From Apoda limacodes (Eukaryota; Arthropoda; Insecta; Lepidoptera; Limacodidae), in the NCBI GenBank assembly GCA_946406115.1, contig OX291555.1:11736001-11800000 (forward strand): a DNA stretch of 64,000 bases, written 5' to 3'. Both the position numbers and the translations under genes were made by a program. The notes under the pieces were generated by a model, which saw only the letters and a program-made list of their open reading frames with translations, ran no database searches and was not told the DNA's origin. Position 1 is the first letter of the stretch. Every line of letters begins with the position of its first letter. Shown here piece by piece: positions 35,550 to 46,691 of the stretch.

Positions 35550-35830
35550 AATTTGTTTCTGGCGCTCGCCGGCCGCTACCGCGGCACGCTCCGCTCGGCT
35601 TCGCACGCTAACTTTCATGTGCTCCGCTTGGTTTCGCGCACAAGTTTTCGTGTTCCAAAGTGGGTTGCCGTGACTTTACTAAATAAGTAGAAATTGGTTC
35701 TGGCGCTCGCCGGCCGCTACCGCGGCACGCTCCTTTCGGCTTCGCGCGCTAACTTTCACGTGCAAGTTTTTATGTTCTAAAGTGGGTTGCCCTGACTATA
35801 CTAAATAAGTAGAAATTGGTTTTTATTTTG
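35550..35830 (+). repeat. Tandem repeat, two ~130-140-bp units
   Basis: Two adjacent copies starting TTCTGGCGCTCGCCGGCCGC and ending GACT(T/A)TACTAAATAAGTAGAA. The units have a GC-rich first half and an AT-rich end. The second copy lacks about 15 bases found in the first (GCTCCGCTTGGTTTCGCGC region). Confidence 0.85.
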
Positions 35831-36064
35831 AAATGCATTTACAAAAAAAAAGCTGTATCTACCACCTCCGGCCCCTGTGCCACAACGCCTGCAAAAAACG
35901 CCTCTTCTTCACGCGCTGGCTGTCTTGCTTTCGTCGCAATGCGACACTGTTGGTATTTTGTGCTACGATAACACACACACGTTCCGTCAAAAGTACAGGA
36001 GTGTTAGAGTTAAATGTCTTTAACAGGATGTCATTAACTCCTTTTTAGGAGTAGATAAATTAGA

Positions 36065-36985
36065 TGTGAATAGGAAGTCCTATCCAAAAATGTGCGTCGG
36101 GGTACGGCTGCTCGCTGTTTATTTGGAATTTAAAAGTTTCTTCTAATAACTATTTGGATACGTGACCGTGTTGAGGTGTCTTAGCATGGAGTGCCTTAGA
36201 TACGAGGAAAAAGTCAAAGCTAGATTATGTAAAGGCAAGCCAACTCATTTCATAAGTCTAGCGTAACATGTTTTGAACGATTTGAGCCTGATGTAAAAAA
36301 ACAAATCTATGTCAGACGTTTCCCATCAATTGCAAATTATCGACGTCACTTTGATTTTTAGGTACCACTCGTAGTCAAGAGATGGTGGTGTTTTATACTC
36401 CCAGATGGCAGTGAGGAAGCAAGACAACATTCATACGTATACCTGAGCCATGATTTTTGATCCAAATGGCATCATATCTTCTCTAAATCGCAGTGATTTG
36501 CTAGGGTTCCCAAGTCGAACATACAAGTATATTTTCAGTCATCCGTGATTCAATATTTCAACACTTTTAATGGATCGGTGAAGTTTTGTCAACTTGTCTT
36601 ATTACCTTTCTAGATACATATCTTCTATAGTTCCTCTGAAAAGCTCTACAAACTGTGGGTATGGCAGTCGACTTTCTGTGCCAATATTTCAGCCCAAACT
36701 GGTTATCAATTAGTAACAGTCTTCTTTACTAGGCCCCACAGCGGTGAGTAAACGTAGGTCTCTTGCGTGACAGGCAGGAATACTAGCCACTATACTACTA
36801 AGAACATTATCGAAAAGTCTTCACACTGATTGGCAATATTTTAGAACTAATAAATTACAATAACATGGGTATAATAATTGATAAAAATAATATTTTTATA
36901 ATTTACAATTCTGAATTTTAGGAATCGCGAATATCACAAAAAGCTTTGTTGTCGGTGATTTGAGGCGACATCTTCCTTGGTTTAA
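36065..36985. other. Unassigned stretch
   Basis: No exon, RNA gene or repeat family recognised on either strand. Confidence 0.35.
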
Positions 36986-36989
36986 TCAC

Positions 36990-37515
36990 TTATTTGATTT
37001 TAGAACGGAAAACTTTTTCAAGGAAAAGTTTAAACAACAAGGCACGGGTGTCGGGGTAGGAGACTGAGTATCTTACCCCATGACCCGGGCAGAAGCTGAG
37101 GGGGTACAAAGACGCCCTAGTTAATTTTAAGAAGAGGGGCCTTCTTATCAGGGACCCAGATGGACTGAACGTAAGAATGGGTTTTGCTCTTGCCGCCCAC
37201 ATGGCACCCTATCAATCACTACTCAGTAAATAGGTCACGCACGATGGAGAGTTGTATAATGTTCTGCTCTTCGGCGATCTTTCTCGGGCTTAGGGAGAAC
37301 AATTACCTTGCCAACTTCCCAGGCTGCGGGAAAGTGCCGTGTACGGAGGATCCCGTTAAAGATTTTAGTCATGCTACCACCCCCTTCCTATAACTAGAGC
37401 CGTGTTCGGGTTACTATCCGGTCTTAGCGACTTACGGTTGTTCAGGAGCGATATCATTTTTCTCACCTCATTCACCTGATTGGGGGAGAAAAACTAGTCG
37501 CCCCGTGACGGAGGG
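36990..37515 (-). mobile_element. Degraded non-LTR reverse transcriptase fragment
   Basis: The minus-strand translation shows the start of an RT domain in broken frames: NQVNEVRKMISLLNNRKS followed by LRPD, an APGPDG-type block, then a W..GK.I.LPK-like stretch. Stops and shifts throughout. A dead LINE fragment in the intron of the unknown gene. Confidence 0.5.
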
Positions 37516-37566
37516 ATAGGGTGGGACATTATTTAGCGTATCCGCTTCTTTATGTTGGCGGTATGG

Positions 37567-37752
37567 AGGGAGTCAGCACTGGGGTTTGGCTGAAATTGGT
37601 TCTCGGGAAAAATTTAATGTACGTACTTGGTCATCTTTCAGACTCTTTTGGAGTGCTGAAGGAACGGGTTTCGAAATGTCCTCTTATGACATTTCAAATC
37701 ATAAGTCAGCACTGGGGTTTAGCTGAAATTGGTTCTCGGGAAAAATTTAATC
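37567..37752 (+). repeat. Direct repeat, ~49-bp unit, 137-bp apart
   Basis: AGTCAGCACTGGGGTTTGGC followed by TGAAATTGGTTCTCGGGAAA and AATTTAAT at 37569-37618 recurs almost perfectly at 37704-37752. The sequence between the copies is unique. Probably a local segmental duplication. Confidence 0.75.
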
Positions 37753-38369
37753 ATTAACTTTGTACTTTAATCTCAAAAGTTAAAATACTTCAAAGTAACA
37801 ACATTATTGTTGGTTTCATGCAATCTAACGACCGTGCTTTCAGTTTGAAGTAAGACGCAACATCCTTTTGGTATAATATAATTACTATTCTCTGTGGACG
37901 CAACAATGATAAAATAACATAGCGAATTATATTAGGTAAAACAGCGTAGCGTAAAAAACCTAGGTCTGTGGGTAAAACAATAAGTTCACAGGAAGTAGGG
38001 TTACTTACTTCCCCTACTCTCGGCGCTGTCAGCGGAGTTCATGTGACGGAAAACAGCGACATTTACGCTGGGCGCACATTACGAGAAATTCTGGATAGAA
38101 AAATTCTCGCGTGCTCCATGTCGACCCCGCACTTGTGGGATGGGACTTAGGGGCCAGCGACGGAAAGTTGACAATGTACTCCCCCATAATGGACTTCGGA
38201 AGTTAAACGGAACCAAGAAGCTTATATATATGAATGTCACTGGAGAGAACATTACGAACAAATAGTTGAAGCCACTTTTTTTTTACCTTTTTGACCTTTC
38301 TGAATGGGTTGTGGGTGGGTATAATTTCCCTCATTAATAACTACGTTACTCAATCTGTGATCACCACAG

Positions 38370-38640
38370 AACGTGATCACGTACATTATAAACACATGTA
38401 TTTCAAAATCAACATACCCGCACAAACTAAAATTAGAAATAATAAGACCCATTTATAAAAATGGCAGTCTCAGCAACATACAACGCACGCAACCAAGAAG
38501 CTTATACATAGTATCACTGTATAAGCTTCTTGATCGCAACATGTTTGTTTTATTATTCGTACAGCCCCTAGGAATCCAACATGACGTCATTAGTTCTAAA
38601 TACACATATCCCAAAATTAATAGTTCCTCAGACTGATATT
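38370..38640 (+). mobile_element. Non-LTR reverse transcriptase fragment
   Basis: The plus-strand frame encodes YIINTCISKSTYPHKLKLEI and IRPIYKNGS, resembling the segment of LINE reverse transcriptases that precedes the YRP motif. That motif is decayed here (PRSLYIVSLYKLLDR). Short and isolated. Assigned by pattern only. Confidence 0.45.
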
Positions 38641-38748
38641 TCTCAGATAAGCTGGTGGATCTTGTATTCCCGTCTCGAATATTTCTACTCTCTTGTCTAT
38701 GAATACACAGTTATCAGGTTAAGACTTAAGCTTTAAGTGTTTCCCTAC

Positions 38749-38951
38749 CTTACCCCAACTGGGGAATAGATCAAATGACTTTTTCTTCATAGTGTAGCTC
38801 CCCCTCCGCGTGGGACTGAGTGCTCGGCGGATGGCCATAAAGGTAGTCCGTGATGACTCGCTCTGTCGCAGTAGCACCATCAGACGCAATGCCGAGTCTT
38901 CGTTCCAATCCTGACTGTCCACGTAGCCTGGCGGCGGGCGCTCGATTGATG
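38749..38951 (-). CDS. Unknown gene, exon 2
   Basis: 203 bases: two bases completing an Ala codon, then 67 codons, between TTACATAG and GTAGGG. It encodes SIERPPPGYVDSQDWNEDSA, LRLMVLLRQSESSRTTFMAI and a basic stretch RRALSPTRRGSYTMKKKS. A second donor (GTAAGG) lies five bases earlier. The later one is preferred because it keeps phase 0 with the next exon. Serine- and arginine-rich, so phosphorylation is plausible but not shown. No known domain. Confidence 0.62.
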
Positions 38952-39217
38952 CTATGTAAATACGAAATAGACAGGTCATGAAAGGTTTAAAAGTAAGTAG
39001 CCTGAAACGAAAGAACGTAACCAGCGCAGTAAAAAAGTCACCTGCAATTGAGTTCATGTTACAGAAGTTAAACTCTAAAAGTGAACAACCTTACCCCTCC
39101 AATTCCCGCTTCATTTTTTGTGAGAGACCTGCCATCTCGTTCCCACGTCAAAAATCTATTGCTGATTCTTGAGCCTGTGTACTGTTTGTACTTACGTAAG
39201 TTGAACATCTACTATAC

Positions 39218-39488
39218 CTTTGATCTGGATTGGTGGGAGTTTCTTCATATCTGTGAGTAAGCTGTTTTTATAATAGGCAACCACTTTATCCAGCCAGCCA
39301 ACTTGCCGTGCGTCAAATCCCGTGCCAACCAGTAACAGGCTTGCTGTCCAAAGGTAACATACCTGACAGGTATAAAAAGAAGCAGAGTAAAGTATTAGAC
39401 GGAAAATAATAGTTTGGAGGACATAGATTAAGAGTATGGTTATCCCTGTGTCCCACAGCAGTGACAGGAGGAGGCAGACGTAAGGTGG
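39218..39488 (-). CDS. Unknown gene, exon 1 of those visible (hydrophobic)
   Basis: Minus-strand open stretch ending phase 1 before GTATAG, which fits the exon at 38749-38951. The downstream part encodes VCYLWTASLLLVGTGFDARQ, VGWLDKVVAYYKNSLLTDMK and KLPPIQIK. Upstream the frame stays open to an in-frame TAG at 39489-39491 and encodes strongly hydrophobic sequence (ITILLIYVLQTIIFRLIL), suggesting two membrane segments. The 5' boundary may be 39488, or 39362 where a better acceptor (CCTGTCAG) occurs. In the second case only one hydrophobic segment, possibly a signal anchor, is coding. No start codon was located. Confidence 0.55.
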
Positions 39489-39499
39489 CTATGGTACTT

Positions 39500-40475
39500 G
39501 TCATACCGCTTGTCATGCTTATCGTCAGTCTCACCACGTCGATGTTTTATTCATGAGTCAAAGGATCGGAAAATAAATCTAGTCCAACAACATTTGGAAG
39601 TAGTGGGATAATTCATGAAGGTTTTGTATAAGTCATTTTTCGCGCCTAAGTATCTTGAGATGCATCACAAGCCTCAATTAAGAATATAATGGGTGAAGAA
39701 TACTTAGGAGAAATTTTAGCTTAAGCAGATATCTGAAATAATACTGAACACTAATGCGTCTTTTACATACTGTGTGTATATGACGCAGTAGTGTCAATTG
39801 TTATGTAACATACAGCACTGCATACGCATGTTTTGCTTGTGTATGCAAAATATTTTTATACTCACACTCTTACAAAAATTTTATTATATTTAATTCTATC
39901 CTATCTTACTTCCAATACTATATAATATAATTGCGGACGTTTACAACTGTGCGAATACTTATGTATGTTACTCTTTTAAGCCACCGCAAATGCACCGATT
40001 ACATTTCCGGTTTGGAAGACAAGGCAGCTTAAACCATGAATTACCAATTAATTAATTCTGGATATTTAAAAGTTATCTCAGGAATAACTATAATCAAATT
40101 CTTATAGCTGCAGCTAAAGTTTACCAAAGCTGATGGATAACTGAATTTAGCGGGGGTAGAGAGCAAGCAAAAACTATTTAATATACATTGAATAAAATAT
40201 ATAATTCAAACAGAAAAGGCGAAAAAGCTTGGCTTCAGCTTTTTTTTTATTTTTCATGTAGATGTAGATAATGAATATTTTTATATAAAACGCAGTGGAA
40301 TATGGACCCAGACTAGGCAAAGCTGTGGATACCAAACAAAGTTTAGTTTATTTAAGTGAACTTCTGTATTTTTAATTTTATACAATAAAGTTTTTTTGTA
40401 AATATATAGGTACATATTATAACATAATACATAAAAAACATGCAGATTGAAGACAAACACAAATGTTCATAATAT
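39500..40475. other. Unassigned stretch
   Basis: Upstream of the visible exons of the unknown gene. No start exon could be identified and no repeat family recognised. Confidence 0.3.
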
Positions 40476-40479
40476 AAAT

Positions 40480-40572
40480 GATTGTCTTGGGCGGGAATCG
40501 AACCCACGCCTCTCTTGTCATTACCCACTGACTGACTGACATTACCCATCATTAACCACCAAGGTCGCAAAC
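40480..40572 (-). repeat. tRNA-like SINE fragment
   Basis: The minus strand reads GTGGTTAATGATGGG ... GTGGGTTCGATTCCCGCCC, an A/B-box arrangement without a proper cloverleaf, with an inserted ACTG/GTCA tandem. Read as a SINE. Confidence 0.5.
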
Positions 40573-41339
40573 TAGCAACTATTTAAAGGTCACTGTAGCC
40601 AATGGGCGCTAGGTGCAAAAGGTTTGGGAATGAACTCTCTGCCAATGGCGAGCAGTGCAACGGTAGAAAGTGGCTAAGGGATCATTTCAAACACTTCTTC
40701 GGAACAATGTGCATAAAAGCGGTAATATACACACTGAATAGAAATACTCTTCTTCTGTCCTCTGTTTAATCTGGCATTGCATATGGTTCATTATCTTCAA
40801 TATACTAAAATATTTTTGGAAACTAGATTGTTCAGGAGGCAACATTGTCAAAACTACGTTCGAGATAAACCGTAATGACTGGAAAATCTAAAATATAGAC
40901 CTCCGATTTTCTAAAGCAACAACGGTTATCGCAGAAAGCGAGATGCAGGTCCGTAGTACATATAGGTCACACAATTTCCGTGTAGATGTTTGGCATCACA
41001 TTAAAATTAGTTTTCGAATATATTTCAAAGACTTACCGTAAAAAGCATTATAAATATCTTAAATTTCTCAATTAATATTTTTATGTCATGATAGCATCTC
41101 ACGTATATTCTTGGACAGAAATAATTACTTTGTGTAATTTCTTCTCTCTTTATATTGATAAGGTTTTATAATTTAACGCTGTAATAACATTTTACAACCT
41201 TTTAAAATTACCTACCTACCTACGTTATAGCTATTATCCTCCTTGTGAATATTTTTTATATATGTAAAGTCCTATATGTTGAATTAGATACATTTTATAT
41301 ACTGAGCATTGCATTCTGTTTTTCACGAGAAACATCTCT

Positions 41340-41475
41340 GTAAAATTTCATTAACATCTACCCAAAGGACGGCGGAATTCTAAGGCTGTGACATATGTTC
41401 GTGCGGACGGACGGACAAGACGAATTAATAAGTGTTTCGTTTTTGCCATTTTGCTACGGCACCCTGAAAATTAAG
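41340..41475 (+). repeat. Dispersed repeat fragment (GGACGGACGGAC type)
   Basis: GTGCGGACGGACGGACAAG, then TTCGTTTTTGCCATTTTGCT and ACGGCACCCTGAAAA, the tail of a common lepidopteran intron repeat as I remember it. Confidence 0.45.
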
Positions 41476-41837
41476 GAGGTACTTAGTTGAAAAAATATGT
41501 TAAAAGAAGGTAATGAAACACCGGTAGATTATGTTATTAAGCACTATCACAGTATCTGAAAGGCAGACGGTGATGCCTTGTTTCTGGATCACCATTTAGT
41601 TATTCTTTCTTAAAATGCTTTTGTGCCTTCTTAGCGGAGTTTTACTAATTTTTAAATTTGATCAATCTTACATGAGAAATAAAAAAGTCAAACATAAGAT
41701 TGCCTACACTTAAGAAAGAGACAAAGTTAATGTATTGCAACTATTTGTCTCTTTTCTGTTAAATATAAACAAAACGTAAGAAAGAAATAGGAGACCGCAG
41801 ATTCACTTCGTCTCTTTCACACTTTTGTGACCGTTTT

Positions 41838-42230
41838 TAGGTTTCCGTACTCAAAGGGTAAAGAACGGGACCCTATTACCTACTAGGACTCCGCTGTCCG
41901 TCCGTCCGTCTGTCACCAGGCTGTTTATCATGTACCGTGATGGTTAGTTGAAATTTTCACAGAAGATGTATTTATGTTGCCGCTATAAGAACAAATACTA
42001 AAAAAAAACTGGTTGCCTGTAAAGTCGGTATACGGGCGAAAGTTTTACGTGACAATGATTTTATGTCTGTCTCTCTCGCTCTTAGGCGGGCGCGTGCCTC
42101 TCACTCGCTCTCATTGTGAGCGCATAACGTGAGCGGAGCGTAACGCAGTTTCTTGAAGTGTCACCCGGCAAACCAATTTATAAGACGTTGTCACGTCAAA
42201 ACAGAATAAAATAAATATTTTAGAGGCTCC
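41838..42230 (+). repeat. Dispersed repeat, GTCCGTCTGTCACCAGGCTG family
   Basis: Second copy of the family at 29018-29240 and 63247-63535, recognisable up to about 42000 and followed by a GC-rich CTCTCTCGCTCTTAGGCGGG stretch of unknown origin and then AGGCTCCCTTAAATAT. Confidence 0.65.
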
Positions 42231-42535
42231 CTTAAATATTTTGCTCAATCAGAATCAGAATACAAAGAAGTTTGCAAGAGCAGACCAGCCTCCACAGGCG
42301 GCACCCGTTCACGAGTATGACATTAGAATCAGCCATCGCTTCGCTCAACCATGTTTTAGGGAAAGTAACGACCCGACACACATGCCACCATCGCAGAGAC
42401 ACTTTGAGAGGGGATGACACACTCAAGTAACTCCAATAAAACTTCGATTGTACTAGTTACAATGTGTGAAGTAAAGGAACAAAATATAAGAGGAGAAGAT
42501 TGGAAGGTTCGGAATGCTTTACCGCCGAGAAGAAC

Positions 42536-42725
42536 CAGCAAAGTCAAAGTCAAAGTCAAAATGGTTTATTCAAATAAGGATTTTACAATCACTTTTGAAT
42601 CGTCAAAGGATTCAAAACATAAAATATTATGTTTTGAACCCTCCCACCTTCCCACCGGTTCACAATGTTGTTGATTTCTACCGAGAAGAATCCGGCAAGA
42701 AACTCGATAGTTACTCTTTTAAAAA
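42536..42725 (+). repeat. LINE/SINE tail (GTCAAAGTCAAA family)
   Basis: AGTCAAAGTCAAAGTCAAAA, TTTATTCAAATAAGGA, CACTTTTGAATCGTCAAAGG, CCACCGGTTC, TCTACCGAGAAGAATCCGGC and AAGAAACTCGATAGTTACTC. A short end-like piece (CGCCGAGAAGAACCAGC) just before it suggests a second tandem tail. No coding. Confidence 0.65.
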
Positions 42726-42855
42726 CACTATCAATAATACAAATAAACTAAAATACAATTAATGTTTTAAATAAAAATAATTTTAGCCGTACAATTTTAT
42801 GTTATTTCCATTTTAATTTGGTTTAGGTACCTATGCATCCTGTAATTGAGCATCA

Positions 42856-43581
42856 TCAGTCCCAAGGATTTTTATCATTTACATAGTCTGTATTATTGTA
42901 GTATGCCTTTTTACAAAGTACCTGCTTGATAAAAGATTTAAATTTACTTATTGATAGATTTTGAATTTTATTGGGAACTTTGTTGTAAAAGTGTATACAT
43001 TGCCCCATAAAAGAGTTACTTATTTTGTGTAGACGTGTATCATGCACCAACAGCTTATTTTTACTTCTAGTATTTACTTTGTGAACGTCACTTTTCTTGC
43101 TAAAACTATTGATATTTTTATGTACATATAAAAGATTTTCATATATGTACTGCGACACTAAAGTTAAAATTTTTACTTCCCTAAACCTATCCCTCAGAGA
43201 TATCCTAGATCCTAATTTATAAATAGCACGAATTGCCCTTTTTTGTAACAAAAATATTGTATTTACATCAGCAGCGCTACCCCACAATAGGATACCATAT
43301 GTCATTACACTATGGAAATAGCTAAAATATACTATTTTTGCAGTGTCGACATCGGTCAATTGTTTTATTTTCTTGATCGCATACACAGCAGAGCTAAGTT
43401 TTTTGGCTAGGTTATGAATATGAGGACCCCATTGACGTTTGGAGTCCAGCGTTATGCCAAGAAAGAATGTTGAATTAACAAGTTCTAATTGCTCGCCATT
43501 AATATTAAAACATGTCTGTCTCTGACTTACATTTGGTAATGTAAATTTAACACATTTGGTTTTTTTTTCATTAAGTAACAA
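42856..43581 (-). pseudogene. Jockey-type LINE ORF2: C-terminal part after nonsense codon
   Basis: 241 codons in the same frame as 43597-44592, beginning a few codons after the TGA. It encodes the RT thumb and C-terminal region (FFLGITLDSKRQWGPHIHNL, VMTYGILLWGSAADVNTIFL, LQKRAIRAIYKLGSR) and ends FYNKVPNKIQNLSISKFKSF ... NPWD with a genuine stop. The 3' end of the element lies near 42.74-42.79 kb. Without the nonsense codon the two parts form one ORF. Confidence 0.85.
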
Positions 43582-43596
43582 ATTATTAGCGTTAAA

Positions 43597-44592
43597 TCAA
43601 TTTACAATTTTAGAAAGGGCATTATTTAATTCATTATAATATGTCTGTCGTCTCTTAACTTTAAACAGCAAAGAGGTGTCATCAGCAAATAAGACAATGT
43701 CATGGTTTTTTACATGATATGGGAGATCATTAATGTAAATAAGAAATAGAAAAGGACCTAAAATTGAGCCCTGAGGGACTCCCATAGTGACCCATAGTGA
43801 TCTTTCACCGTTGACATCTATTTTCTGTACTCTCCTACTCATATAGGATGTCAAAAGGTCGAGAGCTTTGCCTCTAATACCATAGTGATGTAGCTTCCTG
43901 ATGAGATTTTCATGTTGAACACAGTCAAATGCCTTAGATAAATCACAATACACTCCAAGGGCGTCATGCGAATCCTCCCAGGCGTTATATATATTTTTTA
44001 ATAGTGCCACTCCTGCATCGGTTGTGGAACGGCCTTTCATAAAGCCAAACTGTTTACTACTAAGTAGCTTATTAATACAGAAATGGCTTAACATTTGACA
44101 AAGTATGATTTTTTCAAAAACTTTACTGAGTATAGGTAGTATTGAAATAGGCCGAAAATTATTAGGATCTGTTGAACTACCTGATTTAAAAAGAGGTATA
44201 ACTTTGCTAAGTTTCATCTCATCAGGAAACACACCACTATCAACACAACTATTAAAAATAATGGCTAAGGGTTGTGCTATAACATGAATAATTGAATTTA
44301 TAGTTTTTACAGAAAGTTCCCAAAGGTCTGTGGTGTTTTTAATTTCTAATGTTTTAAATGTATTAATGATATCCGTAGGACTAATGTTTTTAAATACAAA
44401 GGGAACGTTACATTCAGGAACACTAGTTTTTAATAATTTTTCTGCTAAGATTGGACTTGAGTTTAGATGTTCAGTTGTTTTGAATGGAATATTCCTAAAA
44501 AACTGTTCAAAGGCAACTGCTACCTCAGAATTTGTTTTAAAACTAGCAAACAATTCATTAGTTAATGTCTTATACTCCATATTAAAAAACAA
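43597..44592 (-). pseudogene. Jockey-type LINE ORF2: reverse transcriptase (N-terminal part)
   Basis: A 331-codon open frame for non-LTR reverse transcriptase, the enzyme that copies the element's RNA at the nicked target. Visible blocks in order: SKVIPLFKSGSSTDPNNFRP and ISILPILSKVFEKII, SSKQFGFMKGRSTTDA, YCDLSKAFDCVQHENLI, VPQGSILGPFLFLIYINDLP and the catalytic FADD near residue 305. The upstream endonuclease domain is absent, so the element is 5'-truncated near 44.6 kb. The frame ends at a TGA (about 43594) that interrupts sequence continuing in the same frame in the next feature, where a Trp (TGG) would be expected. Well preserved, so probably a recent insertion. Confidence 0.85.
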
Positions 44593-44719
44593 TATAGCCT
44601 TTCACTTGGTAATAACATAACATACAATATTTTAATTTAAAAAATATTTTAAGTGCCCCAATAGAAATAAAAATCAATTAAGTTCTCATTTTCCAAGCAT
44701 TTTAATCATTCATTTATTC

Positions 44720-44878
44720 ATCAACTTTGTTATAGCTTTTTTTCATTAAACTATCTTTGACATATATTTTAAATTTATTTAAGGGTAAATTTACCACATG
44801 GTCTGGAATTTTATTGTTGAAAAATATATTTTGTATTGCGAAAGAGCTATGTACCTTCTGAAGACGACGATTGAGGTA
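44720..44878 (-). mobile_element. Second Jockey-type LINE 3' fragment
   Basis: The minus strand encodes SSFAIQNIFFNNKIPDHVVN and LPLNKFKIYVKDSLMKK, corresponding to the extreme ORF2 C-terminus (compare FYNKVPNKI...LSISKFKSFIKQ in the neighbour). It lies just upstream of the larger element in the same orientation, so one LINE piece appears to have landed beside another. Confidence 0.6.
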
Positions 44879-44879
44879 A

Positions 44880-45610
44880 GCGTAGCATAGGTCAATCCCC
44901 AGCCAAGTGAACCAATTATCTGAAGAAGGTTCTCGGAAGTGACTAGACGTGAAAGGGTATGATGACGTTCATTTTGAAAAGGTTTAACAGCGGATTGCTG
45001 AAGGCTGATTGATTATGAATTATCATAGATCCAATTTATTTTATACATCATTATTTATACTATTGGATAGAGCTCGTGAAGCACTTACACGATCAATAAT
45101 CAGTATTTCGAAATCAAGTACAGTTTAGAAATAATCGAGTGAGATCACATAGCGTTTCCACCCTGTATAATATTCTCTTTGAAGATGGTGGCGCGGGATG
45201 TTGCATATCTATGCGGAACGTAGCAATTTTTTTTCACAGGTATAAAATGGTAGCTGGTAACATTTTCTATTATTTGAGTTAGACTGACAACATTAATTTG
45301 ACGTTTGTGTTTCGAAAAGTGAGACGTGTCTGTCGGTCTGAATTTATTCATCGAAAATAATAAATTTACGCACAATGTTTGTAATTTAGCGATTTCAAAA
45401 GATTATTACCATCAACAGCCATATTATATCGTGTAACTGAGGTGTAATAAATATCAATTATGTTAAAAATAAACCTTCTTTCGATCGCGTCTTGATATAA
45501 ACAAAGAAAGAATATTTCTAAACAATGTGTGGTGACGTAGGGTTCGTGTGGGAGGCGTGAATGAAGCGGGTTTTGTATGAAGTTTACTGGACACTTAAAG
45601 GGACTAAGCA
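44880..45610. other. Region upstream of the SLC37-type gene
   Basis: Presumed promoter and 5' UTR of the gene starting at 45618. No TATA box or repeat family was identified with confidence. An in-frame upstream ATG lies at 45561. Confidence 0.35.
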
Positions 45611-45617
45611 ATTAAAG

Positions 45618-45715
45618 ATGAACGGAGTCAGCATAGACGCTCCAGTAGGTGTCCAGTGGATACAAAGACTCAGTGGAGCATTTTGCCCTCGTCTGCAAAT
45701 AAATAGATTAAGATG
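45618..45715 (+). CDS. SLC37-type sugar-phosphate exchanger, coding exon 1
   Basis: Encodes the cytosolic N-terminus MNGVSIDAPVGVQWIQRLSG followed by AFCPRLQINRLR and two bases of a codon completed by exon 2, before a GTAAGT donor. The ATG at 45618 has A at -3. A second in-frame ATG at 45561 would add 19 residues but has a poor context. SLC37 proteins are 12-helix MFS carriers of the ER membrane that exchange glucose-6-phosphate (or glycerol-3-phosphate) for phosphate. The join reads RLRC-YQAS where I expect RLRW-YQ in relatives, because the split codon is TGT. Confidence 0.75.
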
Positions 45716-45889
45716 GTAAGTAATTATTTATTCCTTAGTTACTTTCGCTCAATTTTTGGATTTAATAGGAAAGGTCATGGTCACTATTTCTATGAGTGTG
45801 GAAAATCAGGTTCTGCGTAAAGTACAAACAAAAATGTAAATAAAACTAGTTTTGCTGTCTTTTTTTTTTCATTCAATTTTAATTTTTTC

Positions 45890-46690
45890 TTATGCGTATA
45901 TTTATTTGGCTTAATTGTACTCTGTGGTCTGTTAAATTAACGGTTGAGGAGGGGTGCCGTGGGTGTAGAAGTTGGGAAACACCCTCTGTGAAGAGGGGGT
46001 GTAGAACCCCACTTTTTATATTTTTTTTGGTTTTGAAGTTAATTAGAACCAAAATACATTATATTCCCAACTGGGATTGTGTTTGAAAAATTTAAATCTG
46101 AATAATATTGTTCTGTCAGTCATATTTTAAACTTTAGAACACAATTAAGAAAGTTAGGTAGCGATGATAGGTTACCTCTGTGGCCAAAATTAAATTGCAC
46201 CAGTTACTCAGATCAAAAAACCAGTGTTTTGATAAAACATACTTTGACTCCGCTTAACCTTAAAACAAAAAAAAAAACAAAAAAGGGGTTTTCTCATCCA
46301 CTCACTGTGATCTTTATTTATATCATAAATCAATTTATTAACAAGAGTATACTTTGGCATCAATACTGGCCTTTGATTTTTATTATTGCAAATGGCAGTG
46401 GCCTAAATTCAAACTAAAAAATATTCTAAAAAAACCAGGGTGTTTATTAGACTTTTGATACAGTACAATAATTGTTCATGTTCATGAGACTATCCCACAA
46501 AGTTATGATTATTTGTTATAAATAAATTAAATTAAATAAAGCCTTTATTTTTGCTGCCCATTTGTGTAGTATTTTTTTTTTTAACTTAAGTAGTACGTAA
46601 CCTAAGCATAGAAAAACTAATTCTTAATTGTACATTTTTAAAACTAAAAAGTGGTGCAGCATGTCGGTTGACACTAGGCCTCCCCTAACC
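45890..46690. other. SLC37 intron 1, first part
   Basis: AT-rich. A short imperfect hairpin is seen at about 45988-46012 (ACACCCTCT...AGAGGGGGTGT). Otherwise nothing recognised. Confidence 0.35.
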
Positions 46691-46691
46691 T

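Noticed and set aside
39313..39537. 74-codon minus-strand frame with MLPLDSKPVTGWHGI
   Set aside because: It overlaps the unknown-gene exon in another frame that ends quickly and does not connect to neighbouring exons.
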